Counted from the stretch's first letter, positions 8,583-17,900 are shown. The stretch is DNA of 64,000 nt from Collinsella sp. TM10-22 (GCF_003466125.1 NZ_QSOC01000004.1:1-64000), one strand, 5' to 3'. Translations and numbers: made by a program. Notes: generated by a model from the sequence alone, not told the origin.

Positions 8583-8839
8583 ACCGCTTTACGGTCAAGC
8601 AGCGCTTTTGCGGCTTGGGGCATGGGGGAATCGAGCATTTCGCAAAATGCATCGAAACCATCAGGAGAAAGATAGGTTGTTGATGCCTCGGCGATATCAC
8701 GTGCGGAGCTCTCGTCAAGGTGGGCTGTGGCCCATTGGGTGAGAGTTTGCCCGCGCAAGGCCGCGGCGCGCTCGTAAGTAAGGCGTTGACGTTCGGTCAA
8801 CCTTAGATCCATACGGCGTTGTTTCTCAATCGTTGGCAT
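8573..8839 (-). CDS. DUF1778 (TacA-like) antitoxin
   Basis: An 88-aa protein. The N-terminal ribbon-helix-helix domain MPTIEKQRRMDLRLTERQR binds DNA; the C-terminal arm (DGFDAFCEMLDSPMPQAAKALL) is the toxin-neutralising region of this family. The ATG at 8839 is preceded by AAAGGAGG, so the 15-codon upstream extension is not used. It probably represses its own promoter through the palindrome at 8863-8883, 24 nt upstream of the start. Confidence 0.9.
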   Translation of the reverse strand: MPTIEKQRRMDLRLTERQRLTYERAAALRGQTLTQWATAHLDESSARDIAEASTTYLSPDGFDAFCEMLDSPMPQAAKALLDRKAVWE

Positions 8840-8862
8840 GGCAAAAACCTCCTTTGCACAAT

Positions 8863-8883
8863 TGTACGGAATTATTCCGTACA
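8863..8883. promoter_or_regulatory. Palindromic operator of the toxin-antitoxin operon
   Basis: TGTACGGAAT and ATTCCGTACA are perfect inverted arms about a central T, just upstream of the DUF1778 ribosome site. RHH antitoxins bind such sites for autoregulation. Confidence 0.7.
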
Positions 8884-8942
8884 TAACAAGACGCAGAATT
8901 ATGTCCTCGTTGAAGGGGGGCGAGGGGGCGGGGCGTATTTGA

Positions 8943-9944
8943 CTACTCGGCCATTACGGTGATGTTCTCGCGGTGTGCGCGGATGACGTCCCAGCTAAAG
9001 TGCTCGGCCAGCTGCTCGGCAGAGCGCGGTGTGGTGTCCGGCGCGATGCCCGTTTGCCCGGCGAGCCATCCCAGCAGTGCCTCGGGTATGCCAAAGCGGG
9101 CGCGTAGTTCGCCTAGGTCCAGATCGCGGTCGCGCTTGGAAAGGCGGCGGCCGTCCGGCGACATGAGCAGCGGAATGTGCGCGTAGTGCGGCGTGGCAAG
9201 TCCCAGCAGATGCTGCAGGTAGATCTGGCGGGGCGTGGAGCCCAGCAGGTCGCATCCGCGCACGACCTCGGTAACACCCATGGCGGCGTCGTCGACCACC
9301 ACGGCTAGCTGATAGGCAAAAACGCCGTCGCTGCGGCGGACCAAAAAGTCGCCGCACTCGGTGGCGAGTGCTTCGCATTGGGCGCCGTACGTGCGGTCAA
9401 CAAATTCGACCACGTCGTCGGCGAGGTCATCGACGGCGGGCACGCGCAGGCGTGTGGCCGGGGCGCGCAGAGCACTGCGGCGTGCAACTTCTTCGGCAGA
9501 AAGAGCGCGGCAGGCGCCGCGGTAGATGGGCGTGCCGTCGCTGGCGTGCGGCGCGCTTGCGGCGTGGAGCTCGGCGCGCGTGCAAAAGCAGGGATAGGTG
9601 AGGCCGGCGTCTTGCAGCTGGCGCAAGGCGGCTTCGTACAGGTCTAGGCGATCGTGCTGATAGTAGGGGCCTTCGTCCCACTCGAGCCCCAGCCAGGCCA
9701 AGTCGTCAATCAGTTGAACGGCAAGCTCCGGTCGCTTGCAGCGATCGTCGAGGTCCTCGATGCGCAACACGATGCTGCCGCCCTGGCTGCGGGCCGAAAG
9801 CCACGCGCACAAGCAACTGAACACGTTGCCCAGGTGCATGCGGCCCGAGGGCGACGGGGCAAAGCGGCCCACGACGGGGGTGGGCACTGCCGTTGCCGGT
9901 GCGACCGCGGCGGGTGTTGCTATGTTGCGTGCGTTGATATCCAT
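8943..9944 (-). CDS. gluQ: Glutamyl-Q tRNA(Asp) synthetase
   Basis: A 333-aa protein. It has the class I HIGH-type motif (APSPSGRMHLGN), a zinc site formed by CFC...YRGAC, and the KMSKS-type LSKRDRD. Length matches the truncated GluRS paralogue that lacks the anticodon-binding domain and glutamylates queuosine in tRNA-Asp. The ATG at 9944 begins a short Ala/Pro-rich N terminus (MDINARNIATPAAVAP) not found in Proteobacterial homologues; the frame remains open further upstream without homology. It has no close operon partner. Confidence 0.93.
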   Translation of the reverse strand: MDINARNIATPAAVAPATAVPTPVVGRFAPSPSGRMHLGNVFSCLCAWLSARSQGGSIVLRIEDLDDRCKRPELAVQLIDDLAWLGLEWDEGPYYQHDRLDLYEAALRQLQDAGLTYPCFCTRAELHAASAPHASDGTPIYRGACRALSAEEVARRSALRAPATRLRVPAVDDLADDVVEFVDRTYGAQCEALATECGDFLVRRSDGVFAYQLAVVVDDAAMGVTEVVRGCDLLGSTPRQIYLQHLLGLATPHYAHIPLLMSPDGRRLSKRDRDLDLGELRARFGIPEALLGWLAGQTGIAPDTTPRSAEQLAEHFSWDVIRAHRENITVMAE

Positions 9945-10081
9945 GCGGACGAGTATAGCGCGGGGCGCGGTGGGGGAGACGTTGCCGTGGCCTGCAAGTT
10001 GCCGAGGCCGCGCGTTGCGCGTGTCGAACCACCGGCTCGACAGCTCGATCGCCGCCCGCCAGCCCAACCTCTCAAACGACA

Positions 10082-10117
10082 GAAACCCCGGCAGCTCTTC
10101 GCAACTGCCGGGGTTTC
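10082..10117. terminator. Terminator-like hairpin
   Basis: GAAACCCCGGCAG pairs perfectly with CTGCCGGGGTTTC around CTCTTCGCAA. It could serve either strand, though no gene on the plus strand ends nearby. Confidence 0.5.
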
Positions 10118-10308
10118 CGCGGAAAAGGGGGACATGATCCTCGAGCGAACGGGAAAGGGGCAACCGTTTTCGCTCAACTGCTTTATGCCCCTCGGTTGGC
10201 GGCTCAATCAGCGCGTGCCGCGCCCACACAAAGCCGCTACACCTGTGACGGTGCTGTGAAGTGGTATCTATTGCTGGCGCGGGCCATGCCAAGGAGTGTC
10301 CCTAATGA

Positions 10309-10329
10309 CTAGTCATTTAAGAACGTCCC
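10309..10329 (+). repeat. GTCCC-core dispersed repeat, left copy around the DUF2207 gene
   Basis: CTAGTCATTTAAGAACG followed by TCCC. It reappears inverted at 12483-12503 with 20 of 21 positions identical, so the two copies bracket the DUF2207 gene. The continuation CCAATGACTA also occurs at 34676-34686 in similar form. Confidence 0.6.
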
Positions 10330-10461
10330 CAATGACTAACTGCCGGGGTGCGGGCGTGACTTTTGTCCCGTTTTGACACTCCGCTGACCTAGATGTTCGT
10401 CACATGAACCCGCAAACGTGGGACAATGACGCTACTGGTATCACAGACAAAGGATGTGCCT

Positions 10462-12408
10462 ATGAACGCCCCCGTTGCCAAGACCTGCCGGCAGCGCCAC
10501 CTGTTTGCGCGATTCGCTTCCGTCTGCGCACTCGTCGCGCTTGCGTTGTTGCTACTGCCTGCCGCCGCGCACGCCGACGGCTACTCCATGACCCAAACCT
10601 ATATCGGTGCCACGGTTGAAGCCGATGGATCGCTGACCGTTGTCGAGGGACGCCAGTTTGATTTCGATGACGATATCAACGGCGTGTATTGGGATATCAA
10701 TACGGGCACCAACCAGCAGGGCGGCACGGCGGGCGTCGAAGTGCTGAGCGTCGAGGAAGACGATGCCGCGTTTAGCAGGGTCGACTATGCAAACAAAGGC
10801 GACAGCGGCGTCTATACGGTTGAGCAGTCCGACGGCAGCGTAAGGATCAAGGTTTTCAGCCCCCACGAGAGCGACGACAGCGCGATCTATTACGTGAGCT
10901 ACACCATGACCGGTGCGGTTATGAACTGGGCCGATACCGCCGAGCTCTACTGGAAGTTCGTGGGTGACGGCTGGTCTGCGAATTCCGACGACGTCGAGAT
11001 GGAAGTTTACTTCGCGGACGGTGCCATCGGAACGCCAGCGAGCAAGGGCGACAACTTCCGTGCGTGGGGCCACGGCCCGCTGACGGGCGACGTATCGATC
11101 GATGCGGACGAACCCATGGTCACCTACGCCATTCCGTGCGTGCACGAGGGCGAATTTGCCGAGGCGCGCATCGCCTTCCCCAGCGACTGGGTGCCAGGAC
11201 TTTCCGCCTCGAGCGAGGAGCGCATGCCGACAATCCTGAGCGAGGAGAAGACATGGGCCGAGGAGGCCAACGCCCGCCGCGCCCGCGCCCGCATGATCGC
11301 AAATACGCTTGCCGCGGTAAGTGTTGTCGCGGCGGTGACCTTTACCGGCGTAATCGTCGTGCTCAAGCTGCGCCGTCGCAAGCCAAAGCCGCTTTTCCAA
11401 GATGAATACTTCCGCGACGTGCCCTCGGCCGACCATCCCGCGGTGCTTGCAGCTCTTATGAGCTGGAACGACGTGCCCGATCAGGCATATATCGCCACGC
11501 TGATGAAGCTGACCGACGACCGCGTGATCAAGCTAGAAGAAGCGACCGAGACCAAGAAGAAGGGTCTGCTCCGTCGCGAAAAAGAGGAGCGGACGTATCG
11601 CATCACAGTGACCGACGAGGCCTGGAAGGCTGCCAAGAAGGACGGCATCGATCGCGACGTGCTCAAGGTCTTCTTCGCTGGCGTTAAGCCCGATAAAGAC
11701 GGCGTCCGTTCGCGCACGTTTAGCGAGCTGGAGGAGTATGCCAGCGAGCGTACTGAATCTGTTGGCGACAAGCTCGAGGACTATCAGAGCACGGTTAAGG
11801 GCAAGCTGGAGGAGCGCGAGTTTATCGCATCGGATGGCACTATCGCGATGGTGGCCGGCCTGGTTCTCGGCATCATCATTATCTTTGGCATTTTGGGTTC
11901 TCTGTTCTATACCGACTTTGCGGACGCCAACGTCGGTGCCGCTATGGTCTCGATCCCCGTCACGATTGTGGGTTTTGTCCTGAGCTGCACCTTCCGCCGT
12001 TACACGCCGGAGGGCGCCGAGGTGGCGGCTCGCTGCAAGGCGCTCAAGCATTGGCTCGAGGACTTTACGCGCCTGAAGGAGGCCGTCCCGGGAGATCTGG
12101 TGCTGTGGAACAAGCTGCTGGTGATGGGTGTTGCGCTGGGCGTTTCGAAGGAAGTGCTGCGTCAGCTTGCCGAGGCCGTCCCGCCCGAGGTGCGCGAGGC
12201 AGATGGCTTCTACGACAATTATCCCTGCTACTGGTGGTATTACCATCATTACGGTACCGAGTCCCCGCTCGATTCGTTTAACGACGTGTATCACGAGACC
12301 ATCCGCGAGCTGGCTTCGAGTTCCGATAGTTCGAGCGGCGGCGGAGGCGGTGGCTTCTCGGGCGGCGGAGGCGGCGGCGTCGGCGGAGGCGGCGGCGGAA
12401 CGTTCTAG
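10462..12408 (+). CDS. DUF2207 membrane protein with Gly-rich C terminus
   Basis: A 648-aa protein. A signal peptide (residues about 15-38, ending AAAHADG) is followed by an extracytoplasmic beta-rich domain of about 250 residues with many Asp/Glu (DUF2207). A TM segment near 285-305 is followed by a basic KLRRRKPKP stretch and a cytoplasmic winged-helix-like region. Two more TM segments lie near 475-515, and the tail is poly-Gly with Ser/Phe (GGGGGG repeats ending GTF). The ATG at 10462 has AAAGGA upstream; the in-frame codon at 10426 lacks a signal sequence context. Function is unknown for this family, which is common in Actinobacteria and Firmicutes. Confidence 0.88.
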   Translation: MNAPVAKTCRQRHLFARFASVCALVALALLLLPAAAHADGYSMTQTYIGATVEADGSLTVVEGRQFDFDDDINGVYWDINTGTNQQGGTAGVEVLSVEEDDAAFSRVDYANKGDSGVYTVEQSDGSVRIKVFSPHESDDSAIYYVSYTMTGAVMNWADTAELYWKFVGDGWSANSDDVEMEVYFADGAIGTPASKGDNFRAWGHGPLTGDVSIDADEPMVTYAIPCVHEGEFAEARIAFPSDWVPGLSASSEERMPTILSEEKTWAEEANARRARARMIANTLAAVSVVAAVTFTGVIVVLKLRRRKPKPLFQDEYFRDVPSADHPAVLAALMSWNDVPDQAYIATLMKLTDDRVIKLEEATETKKKGLLRREKEERTYRITVTDEAWKAAKKDGIDRDVLKVFFAGVKPDKDGVRSRTFSELEEYASERTESVGDKLEDYQSTVKGKLEEREFIASDGTIAMVAGLVLGIIIIFGILGSLFYTDFADANVGAAMVSIPVTIVGFVLSCTFRRYTPEGAEVAARCKALKHWLEDFTRLKEAVPGDLVLWNKLLVMGVALGVSKEVLRQLAEAVPPEVREADGFYDNYPCYWWYYHHYGTESPLDSFNDVYHETIRELASSSDSSSGGGGGGFSGGGGGGVGGGGGGTF

Positions 12409-12422
12409 CGGTCCTAAATTAC

Positions 12423-12470
12423 GGGACGGGCTTTTCTCGACAGCCGTCGGGGAAAGCCCGTCCCTTTCTT
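12423..12470 (+). terminator. Terminator after the DUF2207 gene
   Basis: GGGACGGGCTTT pairs with AAAGCCCGTCCC, followed by TTTCTT. Confidence 0.85.
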
Positions 12471-12482
12471 ATGTGCCGAGAT

Positions 12483-12503
12483 GGGACGTTCTTGAATGAC
12501 TAG
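12483..12503 (-). repeat. GTCCC-core dispersed repeat, right copy
   Basis: GGGACGTTCTTGAATGACTA followed by G, the inverted counterpart of 10309-10329 with one mismatch. Confidence 0.6.
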
Positions 12504-12518
12504 GTGTGGCTACCGGGG

Positions 12519-13160
12519 TTAGGCGGTTAGGTCCAGCTCGTAGAGGAAGCTTTCGCGCGGCATGTCGTGGCGGCGCTCTTCGCGGTTGGCGCGGTGCGTT
12601 GCCGTGCGCTTAAAGCCGTGCAGCTCGTAGAACTTCCACGAGCAGTTGGAGTCGGTGTGCAGGTGCGCCCTCGTCGCTCCGCGTGAGGACAGGTGCGAGA
12701 CTGCAGCATCGAGCAACACCGAGCCGACGCCCAAGCCATGGACATCGCGATCCACGGCAAGCAGCGTGACCTCGTTGTCGTGTGGCAGGGGGCTGCTTTC
12801 GAGCAGACGGTTGTTGGTGCGGATGGTTGCGCGCACAAACGAGAGATACTCGGCGCAGGCATCGGGCTCCAGCTCGCGCATCTGCGATAGCAGCGCGCGC
12901 TCGGTATCCATCCAATGTTCCTTGACGGCGGCGCCGGAGCTTTGCCCCGCACGCGCGAGCGCAATGCCGCGCGCCTGGCCGTCGATTACGGCAACCTGCG
13001 AAAACGTCGACGACGAAAGGCAATAGGCGAGGTCGCACGCGGCCTCGAGGCGGTTGTACTCATCGTTATCCGAATTGTTATGCCAAAGCTGCTGCAGAAT
13101 CAGCGCGATGGCGTCGAAGTCTTCGGTGTCAAACGGTCGGTAGAGAACCCGCGAGACCAT
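12519..13160 (-). CDS. GNAT-family N-acetyltransferase
   Basis: A 213-aa protein. It has the acetyl-CoA motif A near VDRDVHGLGVGSVLLDAAVSHL (Arg-x-x-Gly-x-Gly variant) and the late strand HLHTDSNCSWKFYELHGFKR typical of GNATs. The central segment (EHWMDTERALLSQMRELEPDACAEYLSFV) is the acceptor-specific part. It is monocistronic and divergent from purH. The acceptor is unknown; it does not look like the toxin at 8103, being longer and without an antitoxin partner. Confidence 0.85.
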   Translation of the reverse strand: MVSRVLYRPFDTEDFDAIALILQQLWHNNSDNDEYNRLEAACDLAYCLSSSTFSQVAVIDGQARGIALARAGQSSGAAVKEHWMDTERALLSQMRELEPDACAEYLSFVRATIRTNNRLLESSPLPHDNEVTLLAVDRDVHGLGVGSVLLDAAVSHLSSRGATRAHLHTDSNCSWKFYELHGFKRTATHRANREERRHDMPRESFLYELDLTA

Positions 13161-13437
13161 GGTGCCTCTTTCTTTTGCGGATGCATATCGAGCACAGTTC
13201 TACCACGCCATTGGCATCTAATTATGGTGCCCCTGTGTTCCATGAACTCACCGTGCCCGGCGCTGCGCCCACATCCTCCACTCGCAAGCTTTTTCTGCAC
13301 ATGCGACCGTTGCGGGGTGCATCGACGCGCTCGATGCGCTACATTAAATCAGTATTTTCAATGCCGCTGCGCGAGCGCTGCAGATCGACGTATCACCGAC
13401 TCACAGAGCACGGCGGCGTACCAGACAGGAGGACTGC

Positions 13438-15045
13438 ATGGGATCTGATGTGAAGATCGCACGCGCGTTGATCTCGGTTACCGATAAGACGGGCGTCGTC
13501 GATTTCGCACGGACGCTGGTCGATGACTTTGGCGTCGAGATCGTCTCTACGGGCGGTACGGCTCGTGCTATCGAGGATGCGGGCGTTCCCGTAACCCCCA
13601 TCGAGGAGTTCACGGGCTATCCCGAGATGATGGACGGCCGCGTTAAGACCCTGCACCCCAAGGTTCACGGCGCGCTGCTGGCCCGCCGCGATTCCGAGCA
13701 GCACATGCAGGAGGCGGCTCAGCACGGCATTAAACTGATCGACCTGGTCGTCGTCAACCTGTACGAGTTCGAGAAGACCGTCGCCAACCCCGAGGTCACC
13801 TTTGCGGACGCCATCGAGCACATCGACATCGGCGGCCCCTCCATGCTGCGCTCCGCTGCTAAGAACGCCGCGAGCGTTACCGTCATCTCCGACCCGGCCG
13901 ACTACGATGCCGTCCTGGCCGAGATGCACGAGACCGGTGGCTGCACCACGCTTTCCACCCGTCGTCGTCTGCAGGTGAAGGTCTACCAGACCACCGCCGC
14001 CTACGACACGGCTATCTCCCGTTGGCTTGCCGCCCAGGCAAGCGACGTGGCGGACACCTCTGCCAAGCTCGAGGTTTCGCTCGAGAAGGTCGACGACCTG
14101 CGCTATGGCGAGAACCCGCAGCAAAAGGCCACGGTCTATCGCTTTGCCGAGGGCTGCGAGAACACCGCGAGCTCGCAGTTCCCGCTCGTTGGCTCCGAGC
14201 AGATTCAGGGCAAGCCGCTCAGCTACAACAACTATCTGGACGCCGACGCCGCTTGGAACCTGGTCCGCGAGTTCGACGAGCCTGCCTGTGTGATCCTCAA
14301 GCACCAGAACCCCTGCGGTTCCGCCGTTGCCGAGGACATCACGGCTGCCTACGACCGCGCTTTTGCCTGCGATCCCAAGAGCGCCTTTGGCGGCATCATC
14401 GCTTGCAACCGCGAGGTTCCCTTTGAGTTGGTTGAGCACTTTGCCGATCAGAACAAGCAGTTCGTCGAGGTCATCATCGCCCCGAGTTACACCGCCGAGG
14501 CGCTCGAGCGCATGGCCAAGCGCCCCAACCTGCGCGTGCTGGCTACCGGCGGCGTGGACCACGGCGCCAAGGTGGAGCTGCGCTCCATCGACGGCGGCAT
14601 GCTGGTGCAGGAGGTCGACCACGTGACCGAGGACCCCGCGACCTTTACGTTCCCCACCGACCGCAAGCCCACCGACGCCGAGATGGCCGAGCTCGAGTTT
14701 GCCTGGAAGGTCTGCAAGGGCGTTAAGTCCAACGCCATCCTGGTCTCCAAGGGCAAGGCCGGCATTGGCATGGGCCCGGGTCAGCCCAACCGCGTTGACT
14801 CCGCGCTGCTTGCCTGCGAGCGCGCCGAGGACTTCTGCGAGCGCGAGGGCGTGGAGAAGGGCGGCTTTGCCTGCGCAAGCGATGCGTTCTTCCCGTTCCG
14901 CGACAACGTCGACGTGCTTGCCGCTCACGGCGTGACCTGCATCATCCAGCCCGGCGGCTCCAAGCGCGACGACGAGAGTATCCAGGCCTGCAACGAGCAC
15001 GGCATCGCGATGGTCTTCACAGGTGCCAGGCATTTTAGGCACTAG
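13438..15045 (+). CDS. purH: Bifunctional AICAR transformylase / IMP cyclohydrolase
   Basis: A 535-aa enzyme that catalyses the last two steps of IMP synthesis. The N-terminal MGS-like cyclohydrolase domain contains [13 protein letters not shown] and [17 protein letters not shown]; the C-terminal formyltransferase domain contains [20 protein letters not shown] and [10 protein letters not shown], ending [11 protein letters not shown]...[10 protein letters not shown]. The length is normal. AGGAGG lies 8 nt before the ATG. No other pur genes are adjacent. The 277 bp upstream (13161-13437) shows no riboswitch that I can recognise. Confidence 0.97.
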   Translation: MGSDVKIARALISVTDKTGVVDFARTLVDDFGVEIVSTGGTARAIEDAGVPVTPIEEFTGYPEMMDGRVKTLHPKVHGALLARRDSEQHMQEAAQHGIKLIDLVVVNLYEFEKTVANPEVTFADAIEHIDIGGPSMLRSAAKNAASVTVISDPADYDAVLAEMHETGGCTTLSTRRRLQVKVYQTTAAYDTAISRWLAAQASDVADTSAKLEVSLEKVDDLRYGENPQQKATVYRFAEGCENTASSQFPLVGSEQIQGKPLSYNNYLDADAAWNLVREFDEPACVILKHQNPCGSAVAEDITAAYDRAFACDPKSAFGGIIACNREVPFELVEHFADQNKQFVEVIIAPSYTAEALERMAKRPNLRVLATGGVDHGAKVELRSIDGGMLVQEVDHVTEDPATFTFPTDRKPTDAEMAELEFAWKVCKGVKSNAILVSKGKAGIGMGPGQPNRVDSALLACERAEDFCEREGVEKGGFACASDAFFPFRDNVDVLAAHGVTCIIQPGGSKRDDESIQACNEHGIAMVFTGARHFRH

Positions 15046-15146
15046 GGCTTTCCCAAGCACCCGACCTTGCCCCTCAAACCGTCGCTTGCGTACATTTAGT
15101 ACGCGGCGCTCCTCTTTCGGGGCAATCTCGGGCACTTGGAAAACCC
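15045..15146. repeat. Long imperfect palindrome directly after purH
   Basis: Outer arms GGGCTTTCCCAAGCACCCGA and, on the other side, TCGGGCACTTGGAAAACCC pair with few mismatches. Inner arms TTGCCCC/GGGGCAA follow, and the apex is GCGTAC-ATTTA-GTACGC (15088-15104). The left arm starts at the last base of the purH stop codon. The layout resembles the palindrome at 24623-24752. Confidence 0.6.
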
Positions 15147-15215
15147 TTAATGGGATGTTGTTCTATCCCATTAAGCTGATCGGTCGCTTGGCCATATCGT
15201 CAAAATAATCTCTGC

Positions 15216-15251
15216 AAAAGACGGCCGCTCCGTTTGGAGGGCCGTCTTTTT
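15216..15251 (+). terminator. Rho-independent terminator
   Basis: AAAAGACGGCC pairs with GGCCGTCTTTTT around GCTCCGTTTGGAG. It lies 17 nt upstream of the next gene, so it ends the purH transcript. Confidence 0.88.
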
Positions 15252-15267
15252 GGTATAAGAGGACGGA

Positions 15268-15999
15268 ATGACTAACACGAAAGGGATGACCATGCCCCAG
15301 ATTGATGATGCCGAGCTGTTTGGCAATGCCGAGGACCAGCGCGCGTACGAGGACTTTTGCGCCAATCAGGAGGCGGTTGAGAAGTTTACGCTCGACGAGC
15401 CCGCGCTCGTGTGCCGGTGGCGCATGTCCAACAAAAAGGTACCCATGCTCAACCGTCACATCCGTGCGCTGTCCGAGCGCTTGGTGCAGGGCGAGCCGCT
15501 CACCCATAACATGCTCAGCTGGGCAAAGCAGCACGTTGAGTGGTCGCTTGCCGAGGGCGATTACACCGCGCACGACGGCGTGCTCATGCTAGTGATCGAC
15601 GTCAACGGCAATGCCGCCATGACGGTGGGCGAGTACGAGCCGCTGGCCGATACTTCGGCCAAGGCGCTGCGTGCCCGCTCTGCCGAGGCCCGCTCCGAGG
15701 CCGACGAAACCGGCGTGGCGCCCGAGTTGCTCGCTTCCGTCAACGACGGAGAGCTGGCCTTTGTGGCGCCGGCGGACGAGTGCCTGTGCGGTACGGCGAC
15801 GCTCATCGAGCAGCTGGCCCAGACCAAGGGCATCTCGGTCACGCGCGTAGACATTCCCGCGCAGCTCAAGGGTGCTTTGTTTCTGGTGAGCGACGAGCAC
15901 GGCGTGGTTCCCGCTGCCGATGCCGACGCTGCCGAGGCGGACGCTGCTATGGTCACCTTCTTCGCCGACGGTTACGAAAAGCTCCGCGCCCGCCGCTAA
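15268..15999 (+). CDS. Hypothetical soluble protein
   Basis: A 243-aa protein I do not recognise. It is acidic, soluble and lacks a signal peptide. The middle (HDGVLMLVIDVNGNAAMTVGEYEPL) and C-terminal half (VAPADECLCGTATLIEQL...ALFLVSDEHGVVPAADADA) suggest an alpha/beta fold. The C-terminal part has an Ala/Asp run. The first ATG (15268) has AGAGGACGG upstream; an ATG at 15286 has GAAAGGG upstream and is an equally good start. It is followed after 176 bp by a two-component system. Confidence 0.72.
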   Translation: MTNTKGMTMPQIDDAELFGNAEDQRAYEDFCANQEAVEKFTLDEPALVCRWRMSNKKVPMLNRHIRALSERLVQGEPLTHNMLSWAKQHVEWSLAEGDYTAHDGVLMLVIDVNGNAAMTVGEYEPLADTSAKALRARSAEARSEADETGVAPELLASVNDGELAFVAPADECLCGTATLIEQLAQTKGISVTRVDIPAQLKGALFLVSDEHGVVPAADADAAEADAAMVTFFADGYEKLRARR

Positions 16000-16013
16000 A
16001 TGATTTTTCTGGC

Positions 16014-16043
16014 GCGGGGATTTTATAATCATTTGATCCCCGC
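16014..16043. promoter_or_regulatory. Hairpin with a TATAAT box in its loop
   Basis: GCGGGGAT (16014-16021) and ATCCCCGC (16036-16043) are exact complements; TATAAT occupies 16024-16029 in the loop. It may be a promoter covered by an operator for the two-component genes, or a terminator of the preceding gene. No strong -35 is present. Confidence 0.4.
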
Positions 16044-16175
16044 ACCCGTTGCGAGCGAGGGCGAGTCGAACCTTTCGTTCGCGAACAGTTCTGTCACCTT
16101 GTTGCCGCGCGAGGCGCGTGCCGGCGACTTCGCGGCAATAATGGCTGTAAGACAACTAAGAGGGGAGCGTAATCC

Positions 16176-16847
16176 ATGGCGCTGATCTATATCGTTGAGG
16201 ACGACGAGCCCATTCGTCGCGAGCTCGCCGACATCCTTGCCCGTGCTGGTTTTGAGGTCGAGTCCTGCGAATCGTTTGAGCACGTCTCGCGCGATATTCT
16301 CGCTGCCGCGCCCGACCTGGTGCTGCTCGACCTCACGCTTCCTGTCAAAGACGGCCAGTACATCTGCCACGAAGTCCGCCGCGAATCCGAGGTCCCCATC
16401 ATCGTCCTTACGTCGCGCACGACCGAAATCGACGAGGTCATGGCCATGACACTCGGCGCGGACGACTTTATTTCCAAGCCCTATAGCGCGCGCGTGCTCG
16501 TGGCGCGCATCAACGCGCTGCTGCGCCGCACCACGTCGGCAGGCGAGCGCAGCACCATGGTCCACAAGGGGTTGGAGCTCGACCTTGCCCGCTCCACGGT
16601 CACCAATACGGCAACCGGTGACAGTACCGAGCTCACCAAAAACGAACTGCGCATTCTCTCGCTGCTCTTGGGTCGCGTGGGCAAGATTGTCTCGCGCTCG
16701 GCCATCATGCAGGACCTGTGGGATTCCGATGCCTTTGTGGACGACAACACGCTCACCGTCAATATCAATCGCTTGCGTGCGACGCTCGACAAGATCGGCG
16801 TCAAGGGGTATCTCACCACGCACCGCGGCCAAGGCTATTCGGTTTAG
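16176..16847 (+). CDS. OmpR-family response regulator (BceR/GraR-like)
   Basis: A 223-aa protein. Receiver domain with phospho-acceptor Asp52 (LVLLDLTLP), the Thr in LTSRTT and Lys in ISKPYSARVL; winged-helix domain (about 125-223) ending KGYLTTHRGQGYSV. It is followed 9 nt later by an intramembrane-sensing histidine kinase, so the pair corresponds to the BceRS type that controls responses to cell-envelope antibiotics. AGGGGAG precedes the ATG. Confidence 0.94.
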   Translation: MALIYIVEDDEPIRRELADILARAGFEVESCESFEHVSRDILAAAPDLVLLDLTLPVKDGQYICHEVRRESEVPIIVLTSRTTEIDEVMAMTLGADDFISKPYSARVLVARINALLRRTTSAGERSTMVHKGLELDLARSTVTNTATGDSTELTKNELRILSLLLGRVGKIVSRSAIMQDLWDSDAFVDDNTLTVNINRLRATLDKIGVKGYLTTHRGQGYSV

Positions 16848-16856
16848 GGTCCGGCC

Positions 16857-17900
16857 ATGTCGTTTGGCAAGTTCTTTAAAGACGCGTTGCTGCCCGTTGC
16901 CGTGTGGACGTGCGGCGTGCTACTGAGCTGCTTTGTGCTGACGGTGGCCGGCGCCCCCGCATCCATCGTGATCGTGGTGGTTGGCGTGTCCTTTATCTTT
17001 GGCGTACTGGGTATCGTGATCGAATATGCGCGCCGTCGCCGCTTTCTGCACCAGCTGGAGCGTGCGGCCGAGGAGCTGGAGAGCCCCGCGTGGGTGCAGG
17101 AGATGGTGCAATGCCCAACCTATGCCGAGGGCGAGCTCGAGTACGAGGTTCTGCGCCGGGTGGGCAAAGCCGCTTGCGATGAGGTTGCCGAAGGCCGGCG
17201 TCAGACCGATGACTATCGCGACTATATCGAGAGCTGGGTCCACGAGGCCAAGCTGCCCCTGGCGGCAGCCCATCTGATTTTGGAAAACTTGGACGGCAGC
17301 GAAGACGACCTGTCGCGCGTGGATGACCTGGGTCGCGAGCTGGATCGCGTGGAGCGCTATATCGACCAGGCGCTGTACTATGCGCGCTCGGAAGTCGTGG
17401 AGCGCGATTACCTGATTCGCCGCTGGGATCTTAAGACCTTGGTGGCGGGTGCGATTAAGGCCAACGCGCGCGAGCTCATTGCGGCGCACGTGGCTCCGGT
17501 GTGCGAGAACCTCGATTTCGAGGTCTTTACCGACGAGAAGTGGCTCGAGTTTATCCTGGGCCAGCTCATTCAGAACAGCATTAAATATGCGTGCGAGGAC
17601 GGCGCGAAGATCGTGTTTTCGGGCGCGTTGCTGGACGAGGGCTTGGCAAGCGAGCGCATTGAGCTTGCCGTCGCCGATAACGGCTGCGGCGTGTGTGCGG
17701 CAGACCTGCCACGCGTGTTCGAGAAGGGCTTTACCGGCGACAATGGCCGCACCACCAAGCGTGCAACGGGCATCGGCCTCTACCTGGTGGCGCGCCTGTG
17801 CTCCAAGATGGGCATCGACGTCACCGCAGCGTCCGACCCCGGCGAAGGTTTTGTCGTAACGTTTGCCTTCTCGACGAACAAGTTCCAATACTTTGAGTAG
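16857..17900 (+). CDS. Intramembrane-sensing histidine kinase (BceS-like)
   Basis: A 347-aa kinase. Two closely spaced TM segments (about 10-31 and 36-56) leave almost no outside loop. The H-box is ESWVHEAKLPLAAAHLI with His129, the variant seen in BceS/GraS kinases, and there is no HAMP domain. The N-box is LIQNSIKYAC; the G regions are DNGCGV, VFEKGFTGDNGR and ATGIGLYL. BceS-type kinases normally sense through an adjacent ABC exporter (BceAB), but no such transporter is encoded here, which is unusual. Confidence 0.93.
   Translation: MSFGKFFKDALLPVAVWTCGVLLSCFVLTVAGAPASIVIVVVGVSFIFGVLGIVIEYARRRRFLHQLERAAEELESPAWVQEMVQCPTYAEGELEYEVLRRVGKAACDEVAEGRRQTDDYRDYIESWVHEAKLPLAAAHLILENLDGSEDDLSRVDDLGRELDRVERYIDQALYYARSEVVERDYLIRRWDLKTLVAGAIKANARELIAAHVAPVCENLDFEVFTDEKWLEFILGQLIQNSIKYACEDGAKIVFSGALLDEGLASERIELAVADNGCGVCAADLPRVFEKGFTGDNGRTTKRATGIGLYLVARLCSKMGIDVTAASDPGEGFVVTFAFSTNKFQYFE

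Larger units (their letters stand above)
9945..10461. other. Intergenic region with a hairpin and dispersed repeats
   Basis: This 517-bp region has no credible gene. It contains a perfect 13-bp-stem hairpin at 10082-10117 and repeats of the GTCCC-core family around 10290-10345. A TTGACA near 10375 has no matching -10 at normal spacing. Confidence 0.5.

Noticed and set aside
13161..13437. A purine riboswitch upstream of purH
   Set aside because: No three-way junction with the conserved purine-riboswitch loops is recognisable.
13393..15135. A minus-strand open frame of 580 codons opposite purH
   Set aside because: Its composition and exact overlap with purH show it is a shadow; no ribosome site or homologous motif is seen.
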